64,000 nt of DNA from Nocardia vinacea (GTDB lineage: Bacteria > Actinomycetota > Actinomycetes > Mycobacteriales > Mycobacteriaceae), in the NCBI RefSeq assembly GCF_035920345.1, contig NZ_CP109149.1, positions 4,030,001-4,094,000 of the forward strand. Reading direction: 5' to 3'. Both the position numbers and the translations under genes were made by a program. This document shows positions 26,974-34,815 of the stretch, piece after piece. The notes under the pieces are model-generated. The model was given only the letters and a program-made list of their open reading frames with translations, was not told the DNA's origin and made no database searches. Position 1 is the stretch's first letter. Each line of letters starts with the position of its first letter.

Positions 26974-27998
26974 GCATCGACACCACCCGGCTCGCCGATT
27001 GGATGGACGGCCAGGGCCTGCCCGGTAAGGGCGAACCCCTCGAAACCCGCTTCCTGTCCGGCGGTACCCAGAACGAGATCTATCAGATCCGCCGCGGCGA
27101 ACACATCAGCGTTCTGCGCATCCCACCTGCCGAGGCGCCCGCCGAACGGGATGCTGGCATTCTGCGCGAGTGGCGGATCATCGAGGCCCTCGACGGCACC
27201 GATGTCCCGCATACCGCAGCCGTCGGAGTCTGCACCGACTCCGACGTGCTCGGCCGCACCTTCTACCTGATGGGCTTCGTCGACGGCTGGTCACCGATGG
27301 ACCATCGCGGCATCTGGCCCGAACCGTTCGACTCCGACCTGCAGGCGCGGGCCGGACTCGGCTACCAGCTGGCCGAGGGAATCGCGTTGCTGTCCAAGGT
27401 GGATTGGCAGGCGAGGGGCCTGCAGGATCTGGGACGTCCGGACGGCTACCACGAGCGACAGGTATCGCGGTGGCTGAGCTTCTACGACAAGATCGATGGC
27501 GCCCGCACGCTCGACGGCATGGACGTGGCCACCGAATGGCTGCGCACCCACCGCCCGCTGGACTACATCCCCGGCCTGATGCACGGCGACTACCAGTTCG
27601 CCAATGTGATGTTCCAACACGGCGGACCGGCGCAGCTCGCGGCGCTGGTGGACTGGGAGATGGGGACGGTCGGCGATCCGAAGCTCGATCTGGGCTGGAT
27701 GCTGCAGGGGTGGCCGGAGGACACCAGCGATCCTGCCGTTGCCACCAAGGGCTACGCCAATATGCAGTACATGCCCTCGCGTGACCAGATGCTCGCGCAC
27801 TACGCGCAGGTGTCCGGACGCCAGGTCGACGATATCGACTACTACCTGATCCTGGCCAAGTGGAAGCTGGCCATCGTGCTCGAGCGCGGTTTCCAACGCG
27901 CCAAGGGTGACGTCAAGCTTGCGGCGTTCGGACCGATCGTGGTCGACACCATGCGCGCCGCCGCCGAATTGGCCGAGAGTACGGAGTACAAATCATGA
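26970..27998 (+). CDS. Phosphotransferase (APH-fold kinase), ACAD10/11-type partner
   Basis: A 342-aa APH/ChoK-fold kinase: N-lobe with FLSGGTQNEIYQI, catalytic loop HGDYQFANVMF, and metal-binding DWEMGTVGDPKLDLGW. It is coupled to the ACAD by a GTGA overlap at 26970-26973, which sets the start. Family knowledge (ACAD10/11 N-terminal domains; LvaA of Pseudomonas levulinate metabolism) suggests it phosphorylates the hydroxyl of a hydroxyacyl-CoA so that the dehydrogenase partner can process it. Confidence 0.88.
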   Translation: MSIDTTRLADWMDGQGLPGKGEPLETRFLSGGTQNEIYQIRRGEHISVLRIPPAEAPAERDAGILREWRIIEALDGTDVPHTAAVGVCTDSDVLGRTFYLMGFVDGWSPMDHRGIWPEPFDSDLQARAGLGYQLAEGIALLSKVDWQARGLQDLGRPDGYHERQVSRWLSFYDKIDGARTLDGMDVATEWLRTHRPLDYIPGLMHGDYQFANVMFQHGGPAQLAALVDWEMGTVGDPKLDLGWMLQGWPEDTSDPAVATKGYANMQYMPSRDQMLAHYAQVSGRQVDDIDYYLILAKWKLAIVLERGFQRAKGDVKLAAFGPIVVDTMRAAAELAESTEYKS

Positions 27999-28069
27999 GC
28001 GAGCGAACGATCGACACAGCCGACCTGTCGGTCATGATGGAGCCGAGCGCCGGCGAGGCGCAGGCATGA
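27995..28069 (+). CDS. Possible 24-aa bridging peptide between kinase and crotonase
   Basis: A short frame, MSERTIDTADLS and onward, starts with an ATG overlapping the kinase TGA (ATGA). It ends with a TGA overlapping the crotonase ATG, again ATGA. It thus fills the gap between the two genes exactly and could keep ribosomes coupled across 75 bp. No family is recognised. It may instead be a vestige of the crotonase N-terminus. Confidence 0.35.
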   Translation: MSERTIDTADLSVMMEPSAGEAQA

Positions 28070-28836
28070 GCGACGCGGAGTTCGTACTCGACCGGCACGG
28101 CCCGGTCATGGTCGTCCGGCTCAACCGTCCGGATGCGCGAAATGCGTTGACCGGCACCATGATGCGCGGAATCGGCGCGGCGATCATCGCGGCCGAGGCC
28201 GATCCGCTGGTGCGGGCCGTAGTGCTCACCGGCACCGGTGATCGCGCCTTCTGCTCCGGAATGGATCTGCGCGCCTTCGCCAGTGGCGAGGACTTCGGCA
28301 GCGGCGCGGAAGCCGAGGCCTACGGCCGACTGGCCAAGGGGCAGGTGAGCGTGCCGGTGATCGGCGCGGCCAATGGCAGCGCCGTCGGCGGCGGACTGGA
28401 ACTACTGCTTGGCTGCGATCTGATCGTGGCGTCCGCGGCGGCGAAATTCGGCTTCCCCGAGGTCAAGCGCGGACTCTTCGCCGGTGGCGGCGGTACCTTC
28501 ATCGGCACCCGGATCCCGCTCGGCATCGCACTCGAACTGCTGCTGACCGGTGATCTCGTCGACGCCGAGCGCGCCGAGCGGATCGGTCTGGTGAACGCGG
28601 TGGCCGAACCGGATGCCGTGTTCTCGACCGCACTGGCCATGGCCGAGCGGATCGCCGCCAACGCGCCACTCGGGCTGGCTGCTTCGAAAGAGCTTGCCCG
28701 CCTTGCGGTCTCGGATGCGGCGGCGGCCACCGATCGACTCGGCAAGTGGCAGGCATTGGTATTCGCCAGCGAAGACGCCAAGGAGGGCGCCCGCGCCTTC
28801 GCCGAGAAGCGCACGCCGAACTGGCGAGGCCGGTGA
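28066..28836 (+). CDS. Enoyl-CoA hydratase/isomerase (crotonase)
   Basis: A 256-aa crotonase: oxyanion-hole segment FCSGMDLRAF, helix motif GSAVGGGLELLLGCDLIVA with the first catalytic Glu, and FPEVKRGLFAGGGG with the second. Both acids are present, which supports true hydratase activity. It is the third enzyme of the operon that starts at 25672 and lies 1 bp before the quinone-oxidoreductase gene. Confidence 0.9.
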   Translation: MSDAEFVLDRHGPVMVVRLNRPDARNALTGTMMRGIGAAIIAAEADPLVRAVVLTGTGDRAFCSGMDLRAFASGEDFGSGAEAEAYGRLAKGQVSVPVIGAANGSAVGGGLELLLGCDLIVASAAAKFGFPEVKRGLFAGGGGTFIGTRIPLGIALELLLTGDLVDAERAERIGLVNAVAEPDAVFSTALAMAERIAANAPLGLAASKELARLAVSDAAAATDRLGKWQALVFASEDAKEGARAFAEKRTPNWRGR

Positions 28837-28837
28837 G

Positions 28838-29806
28838 ATGCGCGCGGTGATCTGCCCGGCCTACGGGCCGCCGGAGGTCGTGCGCATCGAAGACCGTGCG
28901 GCGCCCGCACTCGAATCGGGACAGGTTCGAGTGCGGGTCGGCGCGGCCGCGGTCAATTTCCCGGATGTTCTGGTGATCGCGGGCGAATATCAGATCAAGG
29001 TGCCGACACCGTTCGTGCCCGGCAGCGAATTCGCCGGCGCGGTCACCGAAACCGCCGACGACGTCACCGAATTCGCCATCGGCGACCGGGTCACCGGCAC
29101 CGGGATCGTCGGGGCGTTCGCGGAAGAGGTCACCGCGCCCGCCGCGGGACTCGGCCGCATCCCCGACGGAGTCGACGACCATCGCGCGGCCGCGTTCGGT
29201 GTCGCCTACCGGACGGCATATCACACACTGCGTTCGGTGGCCCGGGTGCGGCCCGGGGACCGGCTGCTCGTACTCGGGGCCGGTGGCGGAGTCGGGCTTG
29301 CGGCGGTGCAACTCGGGGTACATTTGGGGGCCGAGGTCACAGCCGTCGCGTCCTCCGCCGAAAAGCTCAGTGCCGCAGCCGCTCACGGTGCCGGCGGGCT
29401 GATCGACCACACCAGCGGTGACCTGCGCGCGGCGCTGAAGAAAGCACTGCCCGACGGCGCCAACGCCGTCATCGACCCGGTCGGTGGGCGACTATCCGAG
29501 CCCGCGCTGCGGTCGCTGCGCCGCGGCGGGCGGTTCGTCACCGTCGGCTTCGCCTCCGGCGAGATTCCGCGGATCCCGCTGAATCTGGTGCTGGTCAAGG
29601 GAATACAGATACTCGGCTTCCAATTCCAGGATCTGGATCCCGGCGAATTCCGCCGCAATGAGGACGAATTGCGGGAACTGCTCACCACCGGCCGGGTACT
29701 TCCGCATATCAGCGCTGTGTATCCGCTCGCCGAGGCCGCCACCGCACTACGGCAGGTCGCGGACGGCCAGGCCATCGGCAGGATCCTGCTCGATATGAAG
29801 GCATAG
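28838..29806 (+). CDS. Zinc-less MDR family NADPH:quinone oxidoreductase-like protein
   Basis: A 322-aa medium-chain reductase: N-terminal GroES-like domain (NFPDVLVIAGEYQ, PGSEFAGAV), Rossmann motif LGAGGGVGLAAVQ, and IDPVGG. The Cys/His zinc ligands of alcohol dehydrogenases are missing, as in quinone oxidoreductases and enoyl reductases. Last gene of the 25672-29806 operon. It may reduce an enoyl or quinone-like intermediate. Confidence 0.88.
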   Translation: MRAVICPAYGPPEVVRIEDRAAPALESGQVRVRVGAAAVNFPDVLVIAGEYQIKVPTPFVPGSEFAGAVTETADDVTEFAIGDRVTGTGIVGAFAEEVTAPAAGLGRIPDGVDDHRAAAFGVAYRTAYHTLRSVARVRPGDRLLVLGAGGGVGLAAVQLGVHLGAEVTAVASSAEKLSAAAAHGAGGLIDHTSGDLRAALKKALPDGANAVIDPVGGRLSEPALRSLRRGGRFVTVGFASGEIPRIPLNLVLVKGIQILGFQFQDLDPGEFRRNEDELRELLTTGRVLPHISAVYPLAEAATALRQVADGQAIGRILLDMKA

Positions 29807-29972
29807 TCCGAAGCAACGAAACCTATTGACCACCAACTCGAGCCACGCTAACCAGGTCGACGACGTGATCGAGACGTAGCGGAAATGGTGTCGCTGCGCA
29901 CATCCAACCATGACCGAATCATCGTGGGGCAATATCTGCGCCGAAGCCGCCGTACCCGTGGACGATGCGCCC

Positions 29973-30254
29973 CTACGCGATGAACTCGTCGATGGAGTCG
30001 GCCTCGACGGCGCGCTCGAGCCAGGTGGTCATCTGGTCGAGGTCTGTGCAAGTAGCAATACGGGCACGCATATCCTCAGGTACCGCAAACTCACGCAGTT
30101 CCAAGATTCGCAAGATGGACTCGGCCGGACCACTGGCCGCAGCTTTAGCACAGCGTTCAGCACGGCCCGCAGCGCGGATTGCCTGCCACCACTCGGAACG
30201 GAAGAACCACGTGGGGGCATTGTCATCAACAACCTCCTGTGCGGTGAGAGCGTC
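29973..30254 (-). pseudogene. Tandem duplicated C-terminal segment of the Rpn-like nuclease
   Basis: Immediately after the TAG of the Rpn-like gene (30255-30257) the same frame stays open for 93 codons to a TAG at 29973. It is clearly homologous to that protein's own C-terminus: WFFRSEWWQ aligns with SFFRSEYWQ, SILRILELREFAVPED with SILRLLELRGIAVPDD, and ARIATCTDLDQMTTWLE with ARIAACTDLDQLAAWLD. AGGAGG and an ATG (positions matching the internal start of the upstream gene) are present, but the ATG is out of frame after a small indel. In-frame TTG codons are the only early starts. It could be a decayed antitoxin-like copy or be reached by stop readthrough. Confidence 0.75.
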
Positions 30255-30482
30255 CTACGCGAAGAGATCTTCGATGGATTCGGCCACGAGGACGCGATCG
30301 AGCCAGGCGGCCAGTTGATCGAGATCCGTGCAAGCAGCGATTCGGGCATGCGCATCGTCGGGTACCGCAATCCCACGCAGTTCCAGCAGCCGCAAGATGG
30401 ATTTGGCCTCACCTTTGGCCTCACCTCGAGCAAGGACTTCTTGCCAGTATTCGGAACGGAAGAACGAGGTATCCACGGTCAT
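30255..30482 (-). CDS. Predicted intragenic short form (RpnS-like, 75 aa) of the Rpn-like gene
   Basis: Inside the Rpn-like gene, codon 214 is an ATG preceded by GGAGG (30489-30493) at exactly 6 nt, an ideal ribosome-binding site. The product would be the C-terminal helical domain, starting MTVDTSFFRSEYWQ. In E. coli rpnL genes, an internal start gives RpnS, which binds and inhibits the full-length toxin. The position and size here match that arrangement. The inference rests on the internal site and on the separate duplication of the same segment. Confidence 0.5.
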   Translation of the reverse strand: MTVDTSFFRSEYWQEVLARGEAKGEAKSILRLLELRGIAVPDDAHARIAACTDLDQLAAWLDRVLVAESIEDLFA

Positions 30483-31121
30483 CAACTGCCTCCAGGTCTG
30501 TCCGGCCGGGCCTTTGCCCAATCCGAGTGCGGTGAGTTCGGCAAAGATCACGCGATCGGGTTTATCGATACTGCGCAGTGCGGTGGCCAGCGTGCTCATT
30601 ATGTCACCGATGACGGAATCGTCGGCGGCGTGCGTGATTGCCGAGAGCGTCGCCAACGGAATATCTTTGATGGCTGCCTCCAGGTCCACCACTGCGGGAA
30701 CATTGTCCGGGCCGAATACCAGTGGGTGAACGGTGAGACTGGTCCATTGCGGTGGGCCGATGGTGAGTGGCCCACGGGCCCAGGCGGCCGTGGCAGCATC
30801 TTGGCAGACGACCAGCAGCACGGGGTGAAGCCGGTATTTGGCGTGCAGATGCGCCAAGTAGTACGCCCAGGCACTTGGTTTCTTCTTGTCGTCGTGCCCC
30901 TGAGCTTCGACGAGCAGCAGGAAAGCTCCTTCCGCAGTTTCTACGCGGAGCAGGGTATCGACGCGGCGCTCCAATGGTTCGATCTCCGTGAGATCGGTCG
31001 GCAGCAGCGCGACATCGATCGGATCGGGAAACGGCAGGCCCAGATCACGGATCGTGCGGGCGAATACGCCCGGATCCTGCCGAAAGAGGTGATGCATCGC
31101 CTCGTGCTGGGAGCTGACCAT
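30255..31121 (-). CDS. Rpn-family PD-(D/E)XK nuclease-like protein
   Basis: A 288-aa protein of the recombination-promoting nuclease/transposase_31-like group. Candidate catalytic residues are D55 (RRVDTLL) and E72-x-Q74 (LLVEAQGHDD), followed by a Lys-rich turn and YYLAHLHAKY. A variable linker leads to a C-terminal helical domain (residues 214-288). E. coli Rpn proteins are DNA endonucleases with antiphage activity, controlled by a short protein made from an internal start. This gene has a strong internal start at codon 214 and a tandem C-terminal copy downstream. It interrupts the catabolic gene order and is unrelated to it. Confidence 0.75.
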   Translation of the reverse strand: MVSSQHEAMHHLFRQDPGVFARTIRDLGLPFPDPIDVALLPTDLTEIEPLERRVDTLLRVETAEGAFLLLVEAQGHDDKKKPSAWAYYLAHLHAKYRLHPVLLVVCQDAATAAWARGPLTIGPPQWTSLTVHPLVFGPDNVPAVVDLEAAIKDIPLATLSAITHAADDSVIGDIMSTLATALRSIDKPDRVIFAELTALGLGKGPAGQTWRQLMTVDTSFFRSEYWQEVLARGEAKGEAKSILRLLELRGIAVPDDAHARIAACTDLDQLAAWLDRVLVAESIEDLFA

Positions 31122-31292
31122 GCGCGCGACCGTACAGGCAACTATCGCAAGTATGTTCGATACTGCGAAATCGGTCCAGAATCGCCGGAATAGCTTGGGA
31201 CACGCCGGATGTCGTCCCGTGTCGGTCCTGGACGGATTCCACGGGGCGCCACCGCACAGCTACCCGGCAGATATACGCATTTCAGAAGTCAC

Positions 31293-31799
31293 TCAACCCA
31301 CCGGAAGCAGATCCGCCGCCAAGTGCTCCCGGGTTTCACTGCAGCGGAACATCTCCACATCCTCGAGCACGTCGACCGGCTGCGCCAATGCCGCCAGTGC
31401 CCGTGCCTTGAACGCTCGCGCGGCCACGCTCAGTCGGTGCTGCACTCCCTCGGTCCGGCAATCGAGTTCACTCGGACAGGCGGCGCCCCAGACCGTCACC
31501 TCCAACGACCGATCCTCGATATTCTTCAGCACCCCTTGGTGGACCCGCGGATCGGTTTCGAAAACCTTTGCGGCGACCGCGATTCCATTCGGCCACACGC
31601 CCGCATCCGATAGCGATGCCATCGAAGTCTCCAGATCCAGTACGGTCGCCCCGAGGATCCGCAGCGGTCGGATATCGGCGACGTCGCCCACGCAGACGGT
31701 CACCTCCCACCCGGCCATCGCCCGGTCGAATAGCCAACCTCCCGAGTACCGCACCACATCCGCGATATCGGGGGCGATGACCGCCAGCCGATATCTCAA
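31293..31799 (-). CDS. Hypothetical protein coupled to TetR gene
   Basis: A 168-aa protein of unknown function (RYRLAVIAPDIADVVRYSGG near the start). It appears alpha/beta with no membrane segment or signal peptide. The start is probably the TTG at 31799, which overlaps the TetR stop (TTGA), so it would be co-translated with the regulator. I do not recognise the family. The 171 bp between it and the Rpn-like gene hold only short inverted repeats near 31145-31170. Confidence 0.6.
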   Translation of the reverse strand: MRYRLAVIAPDIADVVRYSGGWLFDRAMAGWEVTVCVGDVADIRPLRILGATVLDLETSMASLSDAGVWPNGIAVAAKVFETDPRVHQGVLKNIEDRSLEVTVWGAACPSELDCRTEGVQHRLSVAARAFKARALAALAQPVDVLEDVEMFRCSETREHLAADLLPVG

Positions 31800-32416
31800 A
31801 GGGTGCTTGCGGGCATGAGCTCGCGCTCGAGCGAGCGGACGTACTCCGTGAATACCCGGTTCAGTGGTATCGAGGGGTCGAGCAGCCATGAGGTTTCCAT
31901 CCCGTTGAGAAATGCGACTATCTCCACAGCCTTGACGGCAGGGTCCAGATCGGTGCGGTAGCGGCCTGCGCGCTGGCCGCGGCGGATGCCGCCGGCAATG
32001 GTGGCGACGGCGGCTCGGTACCGACCGAGCAGGCGATCGTGCAGCGGCGCATCCGGATCGAGATTCTCGACGAGCAGCACGGTGAACATGCCGACCAGAT
32101 CCGGCGAACGCCGGAAGCGGTCGGCGACGTGTTCGACCTGCTCGATCAGATCGCCTCGGCGGTCGGAATGGAGTTCGTCGTCGGTGTCGCGAGCCTCGAG
32201 TACCGCATGCAGCAGTTGTTCCTTGGACTCGAAGTGATGCAGCACCCCGGCCGTACTGACTCCGGCCTCCCGCGCGATCTGCGCCAGCGTCGTATTACGC
32301 CAGCCGTTGCGCGTGAGCAGTCGCTGTGCGACGGCGAGAATCTGCAGCTTGCGGTACTCGCCTTTGGCGAGCAACGTCTCATATGGCCGCGGGGTACCGG
32401 CTTCGGGATCGGACAC
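31796..32416 (-). CDS. TetR/AcrR-family transcriptional regulator
   Basis: A 206-aa regulator with helix-turn-helix TLAQIAREAGVSTAGVLHHF (about residues 37-56) and a TetR_C-type helical domain (DAPLHDRLLGRYRAAVATIA). The GTG at 32416 has AAGGAG upstream; a TTG at 32437 lies inside the operator and is rejected. A 26-bp inverted repeat directly upstream suggests autoregulation. It follows the large minus-strand beta-oxidation operon (39175 to 32510) and may regulate it. Confidence 0.88.
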   Translation of the reverse strand: MSDPEAGTPRPYETLLAKGEYRKLQILAVAQRLLTRNGWRNTTLAQIAREAGVSTAGVLHHFESKEQLLHAVLEARDTDDELHSDRRGDLIEQVEHVADRFRRSPDLVGMFTVLLVENLDPDAPLHDRLLGRYRAAVATIAGGIRRGQRAGRYRTDLDPAVKAVEIVAFLNGMETSWLLDPSIPLNRVFTEYVRSLERELMPASTL

Positions 32417-32434
32417 CGAACTCCTTCGTTCGAT

Positions 32435-32460
32435 CAACCTACTTAAGACACAGTAGGTTG
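32435..32460. promoter_or_regulatory. TetR operator candidate, CAACCTACT-N8-AGTAGGTTG
   Basis: Perfect 9-bp arms (32435-32443 and 32452-32460) with an 8-bp spacer, 18 bp upstream of the TetR GTG. The sequence differs from the GAGAAT-N3-ATTCTC sites, so it defines a separate control unit. Confidence 0.7.
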
Positions 32461-32509
32461 GTTTCGAGACTGTGACAAGGGTCTCAGATAGCCCAAATTT
32501 TGTGCTGAA

Positions 32510-33658
32510 TCACAGGCCGAGAGATTTGGCTATGATCATTTTCATCACTTCACTGGTACCGGCATAGATGCGGGCGACACGCGCATCGGCGTAGAGCCGG
32601 GCGATCGGATATTCCGTCATGTAGCCGTAGCCGCCGAACAGTTGTAGGCAGCGATCGACCACCCGCGCCTGCACCTCGGTGCAGAACAGCTTGACCCGCG
32701 CGGCATCGGCCCCCGAGAGCTGCCCCTCGACCAATTCCAGCACTGCGCGATCGACCATGGTCTGCGCCGCCTCCACCTCCGTCGACAGCGCGGCCAGCTC
32801 GAATTTCGTGTTCTGGTAGGCCGCCACCGGCTGGCCGAAAACCTTGCGCTGCTGCACATATTCGATCGTGGCGGTGATCGCGGACCTGGCCTGCGCCACC
32901 GATCCGACGGCAACCGTTATCCGTTCCTGAGCGAGGTTGTGGCCGAGATAGGCGAACGCCTGCCCCTCCGCGCCGAGCCGGTTCGCCACCGGCACGCGCA
33001 CATTGTCGAATGCCAACTCCACCGTGTCCTGCACCTTGCAGCCGAGCTTGTCCAGGACCCGACCCTTGGTGAACCCGGCTCGGCCGCTTTCCACCACGAT
33101 CAGGCTCAGGCCGGCGCGCCGGTTGTCCGGATCGGATGACGTGCGGGCCACCACAATCACCAGATCCGCGAGCAGACCACCGGTGATAAATGTCTTGGCG
33201 CCGTTGAGTATGTACTCCTCGCCGTCGCGAACCGCGGTGGTCCGCACACCGGCCAGATCGGAGCCGGTGCCCGGCTCGGTCATGGCGATCGCGGTCAGCA
33301 GCTTGCCGCCGGCCAGACCCGGAAACCAGCGGTCGCGCTGCTCGGCGTCGGCGTATTCCAAGAAGTAGGGCAGGATCACGTCGATCTGGGTGCGGACGGT
33401 ACTGAGCGTGACGAGCGCGCGGTAGGCCTCCTCCTGCAGCACGGCGTTGAAACGGTAGTCCCGCATGCCGCCGCCCCCGTATTCCTCGGGGATCGCGGTG
33501 CCGAGCAGGCCGAGTTCGCCCATCCGCTCGAAGATTTCGCGTGGCATCTGCCCGGCCCGCTCCCAGTCCGGGTAGTGCGGCACCACCTCCTTATCGATGA
33601 ATTCGCGGGCCAGCTGCCGGAATGCTTCGTGGTCTGGGGTGAAAATGTCTCGGCGCAC
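32510..33658 (-). CDS. Acyl-CoA dehydrogenase
   Basis: A 382-aa ACAD: MTEPGTGSDLAG (FAD loop), helix G NLAQERITV with the predicted catalytic base E245 (long-chain/isovaleryl type), and LFGGYGYMTEYPIARLYADARV with RIYAGTSEVMK. Ala in place of Glu in YAGTSE agrees with the base being on helix G. The GTG start has AAGGAG 7 bp upstream. It is the last enzyme gene of the minus-strand operon that begins at 39175. Confidence 0.92.
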   Translation of the reverse strand: MRRDIFTPDHEAFRQLAREFIDKEVVPHYPDWERAGQMPREIFERMGELGLLGTAIPEEYGGGGMRDYRFNAVLQEEAYRALVTLSTVRTQIDVILPYFLEYADAEQRDRWFPGLAGGKLLTAIAMTEPGTGSDLAGVRTTAVRDGEEYILNGAKTFITGGLLADLVIVVARTSSDPDNRRAGLSLIVVESGRAGFTKGRVLDKLGCKVQDTVELAFDNVRVPVANRLGAEGQAFAYLGHNLAQERITVAVGSVAQARSAITATIEYVQQRKVFGQPVAAYQNTKFELAALSTEVEAAQTMVDRAVLELVEGQLSGADAARVKLFCTEVQARVVDRCLQLFGGYGYMTEYPIARLYADARVARIYAGTSEVMKMIIAKSLGL

Positions 33659-33669
33659 GGTCGGCTCCT

Positions 33670-34815
33670 TCAGTGCACGAGTTCGACGACGGTGGCGTTG
33701 GCGGTGCCGCCGCCCTCACACATGGTCTGCAGGCCGTAGCGAATTCCGTTGTCGCGCATGTGGTGGATCATCCGGGTCATCAGTACGGCGCCGGAGCCGC
33801 CGAGCGGGTGGCCCAGGGCGATCGCGCCGCCGAGCGGATTGAGCAGGTCCGGGTCGGCCCCGGTTTCGGCCAGCCAGGCCAGCGGGATCGGGGCGAATGC
33901 CTCGTTCACTTCGAAGACGCCGACCTCCGACAAACCGATACCGGCCTTGCGCAACACCTTCTCGGTGGCCGGAATCGGACCGGTCAGCATGAGTACCGGA
34001 TCGGCACCCGTGACCGCGCCTGCCCGATACCACACCAACGGCGTAAGCCCCAACTCGCGCGCCTTTTCCGGGGTCGTCACCAACAGCGCCGCGGCGCCGT
34101 CGGAGATCTGCGACGAGTTACCGGCATGGATGACGCCATCGGCCTGGAAGGCGGGTTTCAGCCCGGCCAGTTTCTCGACCGTGCTGCCGGGCCGGATGCC
34201 CTCGTCGGCGATCACCGTCCCGGAATCGGTTGCGACGGCAACGATCTGCTCCTCGAACGCGCCGCGGTCCTGAGCTGCGGCGGCCCGTTCGTGCGACAGC
34301 ACCGAGAACTCATCGAGCCGGGTGCGGTCGAAACCCCATTTCTGCGCGATCAATTCGGCGGAGATGCCCTGGTTGAACGCGAAATCGTCGTAGCGGGCAA
34401 GAGCTTTCGGGCCATAGGGCATGCCGTCGGCGCGCGCGGAACCCAGCGGCACCCGGCTCATCACCTCGACGCCGCCCGCGACCACGACCTCCTGTGCACC
34501 GGATGCCACCGCCTGCGCGGCGAAATCCAAGGCCTGCTGGCTGGATCCGCAGGCCCGGTTCACCGTGGTGCCCGGAATGGTTTCCGGCCAGCCCGCGGCG
34601 AGCACCGCGTAGCGCCCGATATTGCTGGACTGGTCGCCGACCTGGGAGACACAACCCCAGATGACATCGTCGATGACCGCCGGGTCGATGCCCGTGCGGC
34701 CCGCCAGCGCATTGAGCACGATCGCCGACAGATCGGCGGGATGCGTACCCGACAGTCCGCCATTGCGTTTGCCGATCGCGGTCCGCACCGCTCCGGCGAT
34801 CACTACCTCACGCAT
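33670..34815 (-). CDS. Thiolase (acetyl-CoA C-acyltransferase)
   Basis: A 381-aa thiolase with nucleophilic Cys in NRACGSSQQAL (about residue 89), GHPLGGSGA, and the second Cys in CEGGGTANA. All thiolase catalytic motifs are intact, so it should cleave 3-ketoacyl-CoA. The ATG at 34815 overlaps the preceding crotonase gene end by 8 bp. Confidence 0.93.
   Translation of the reverse strand: MREVVIAGAVRTAIGKRNGGLSGTHPADLSAIVLNALAGRTGIDPAVIDDVIWGCVSQVGDQSSNIGRYAVLAAGWPETIPGTTVNRACGSSQQALDFAAQAVASGAQEVVVAGGVEVMSRVPLGSARADGMPYGPKALARYDDFAFNQGISAELIAQKWGFDRTRLDEFSVLSHERAAAAQDRGAFEEQIVAVATDSGTVIADEGIRPGSTVEKLAGLKPAFQADGVIHAGNSSQISDGAAALLVTTPEKARELGLTPLVWYRAGAVTGADPVLMLTGPIPATEKVLRKAGIGLSEVGVFEVNEAFAPIPLAWLAETGADPDLLNPLGGAIALGHPLGGSGAVLMTRMIHHMRDNGIRYGLQTMCEGGGTANATVVELVH

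Noticed and set aside
29910..31193. Long plus-strand frame across the Rpn-like locus
   Set aside because: It is the antisense shadow of the minus-strand gene and its copy; composition is abnormal and the minus strand carries the family motifs.
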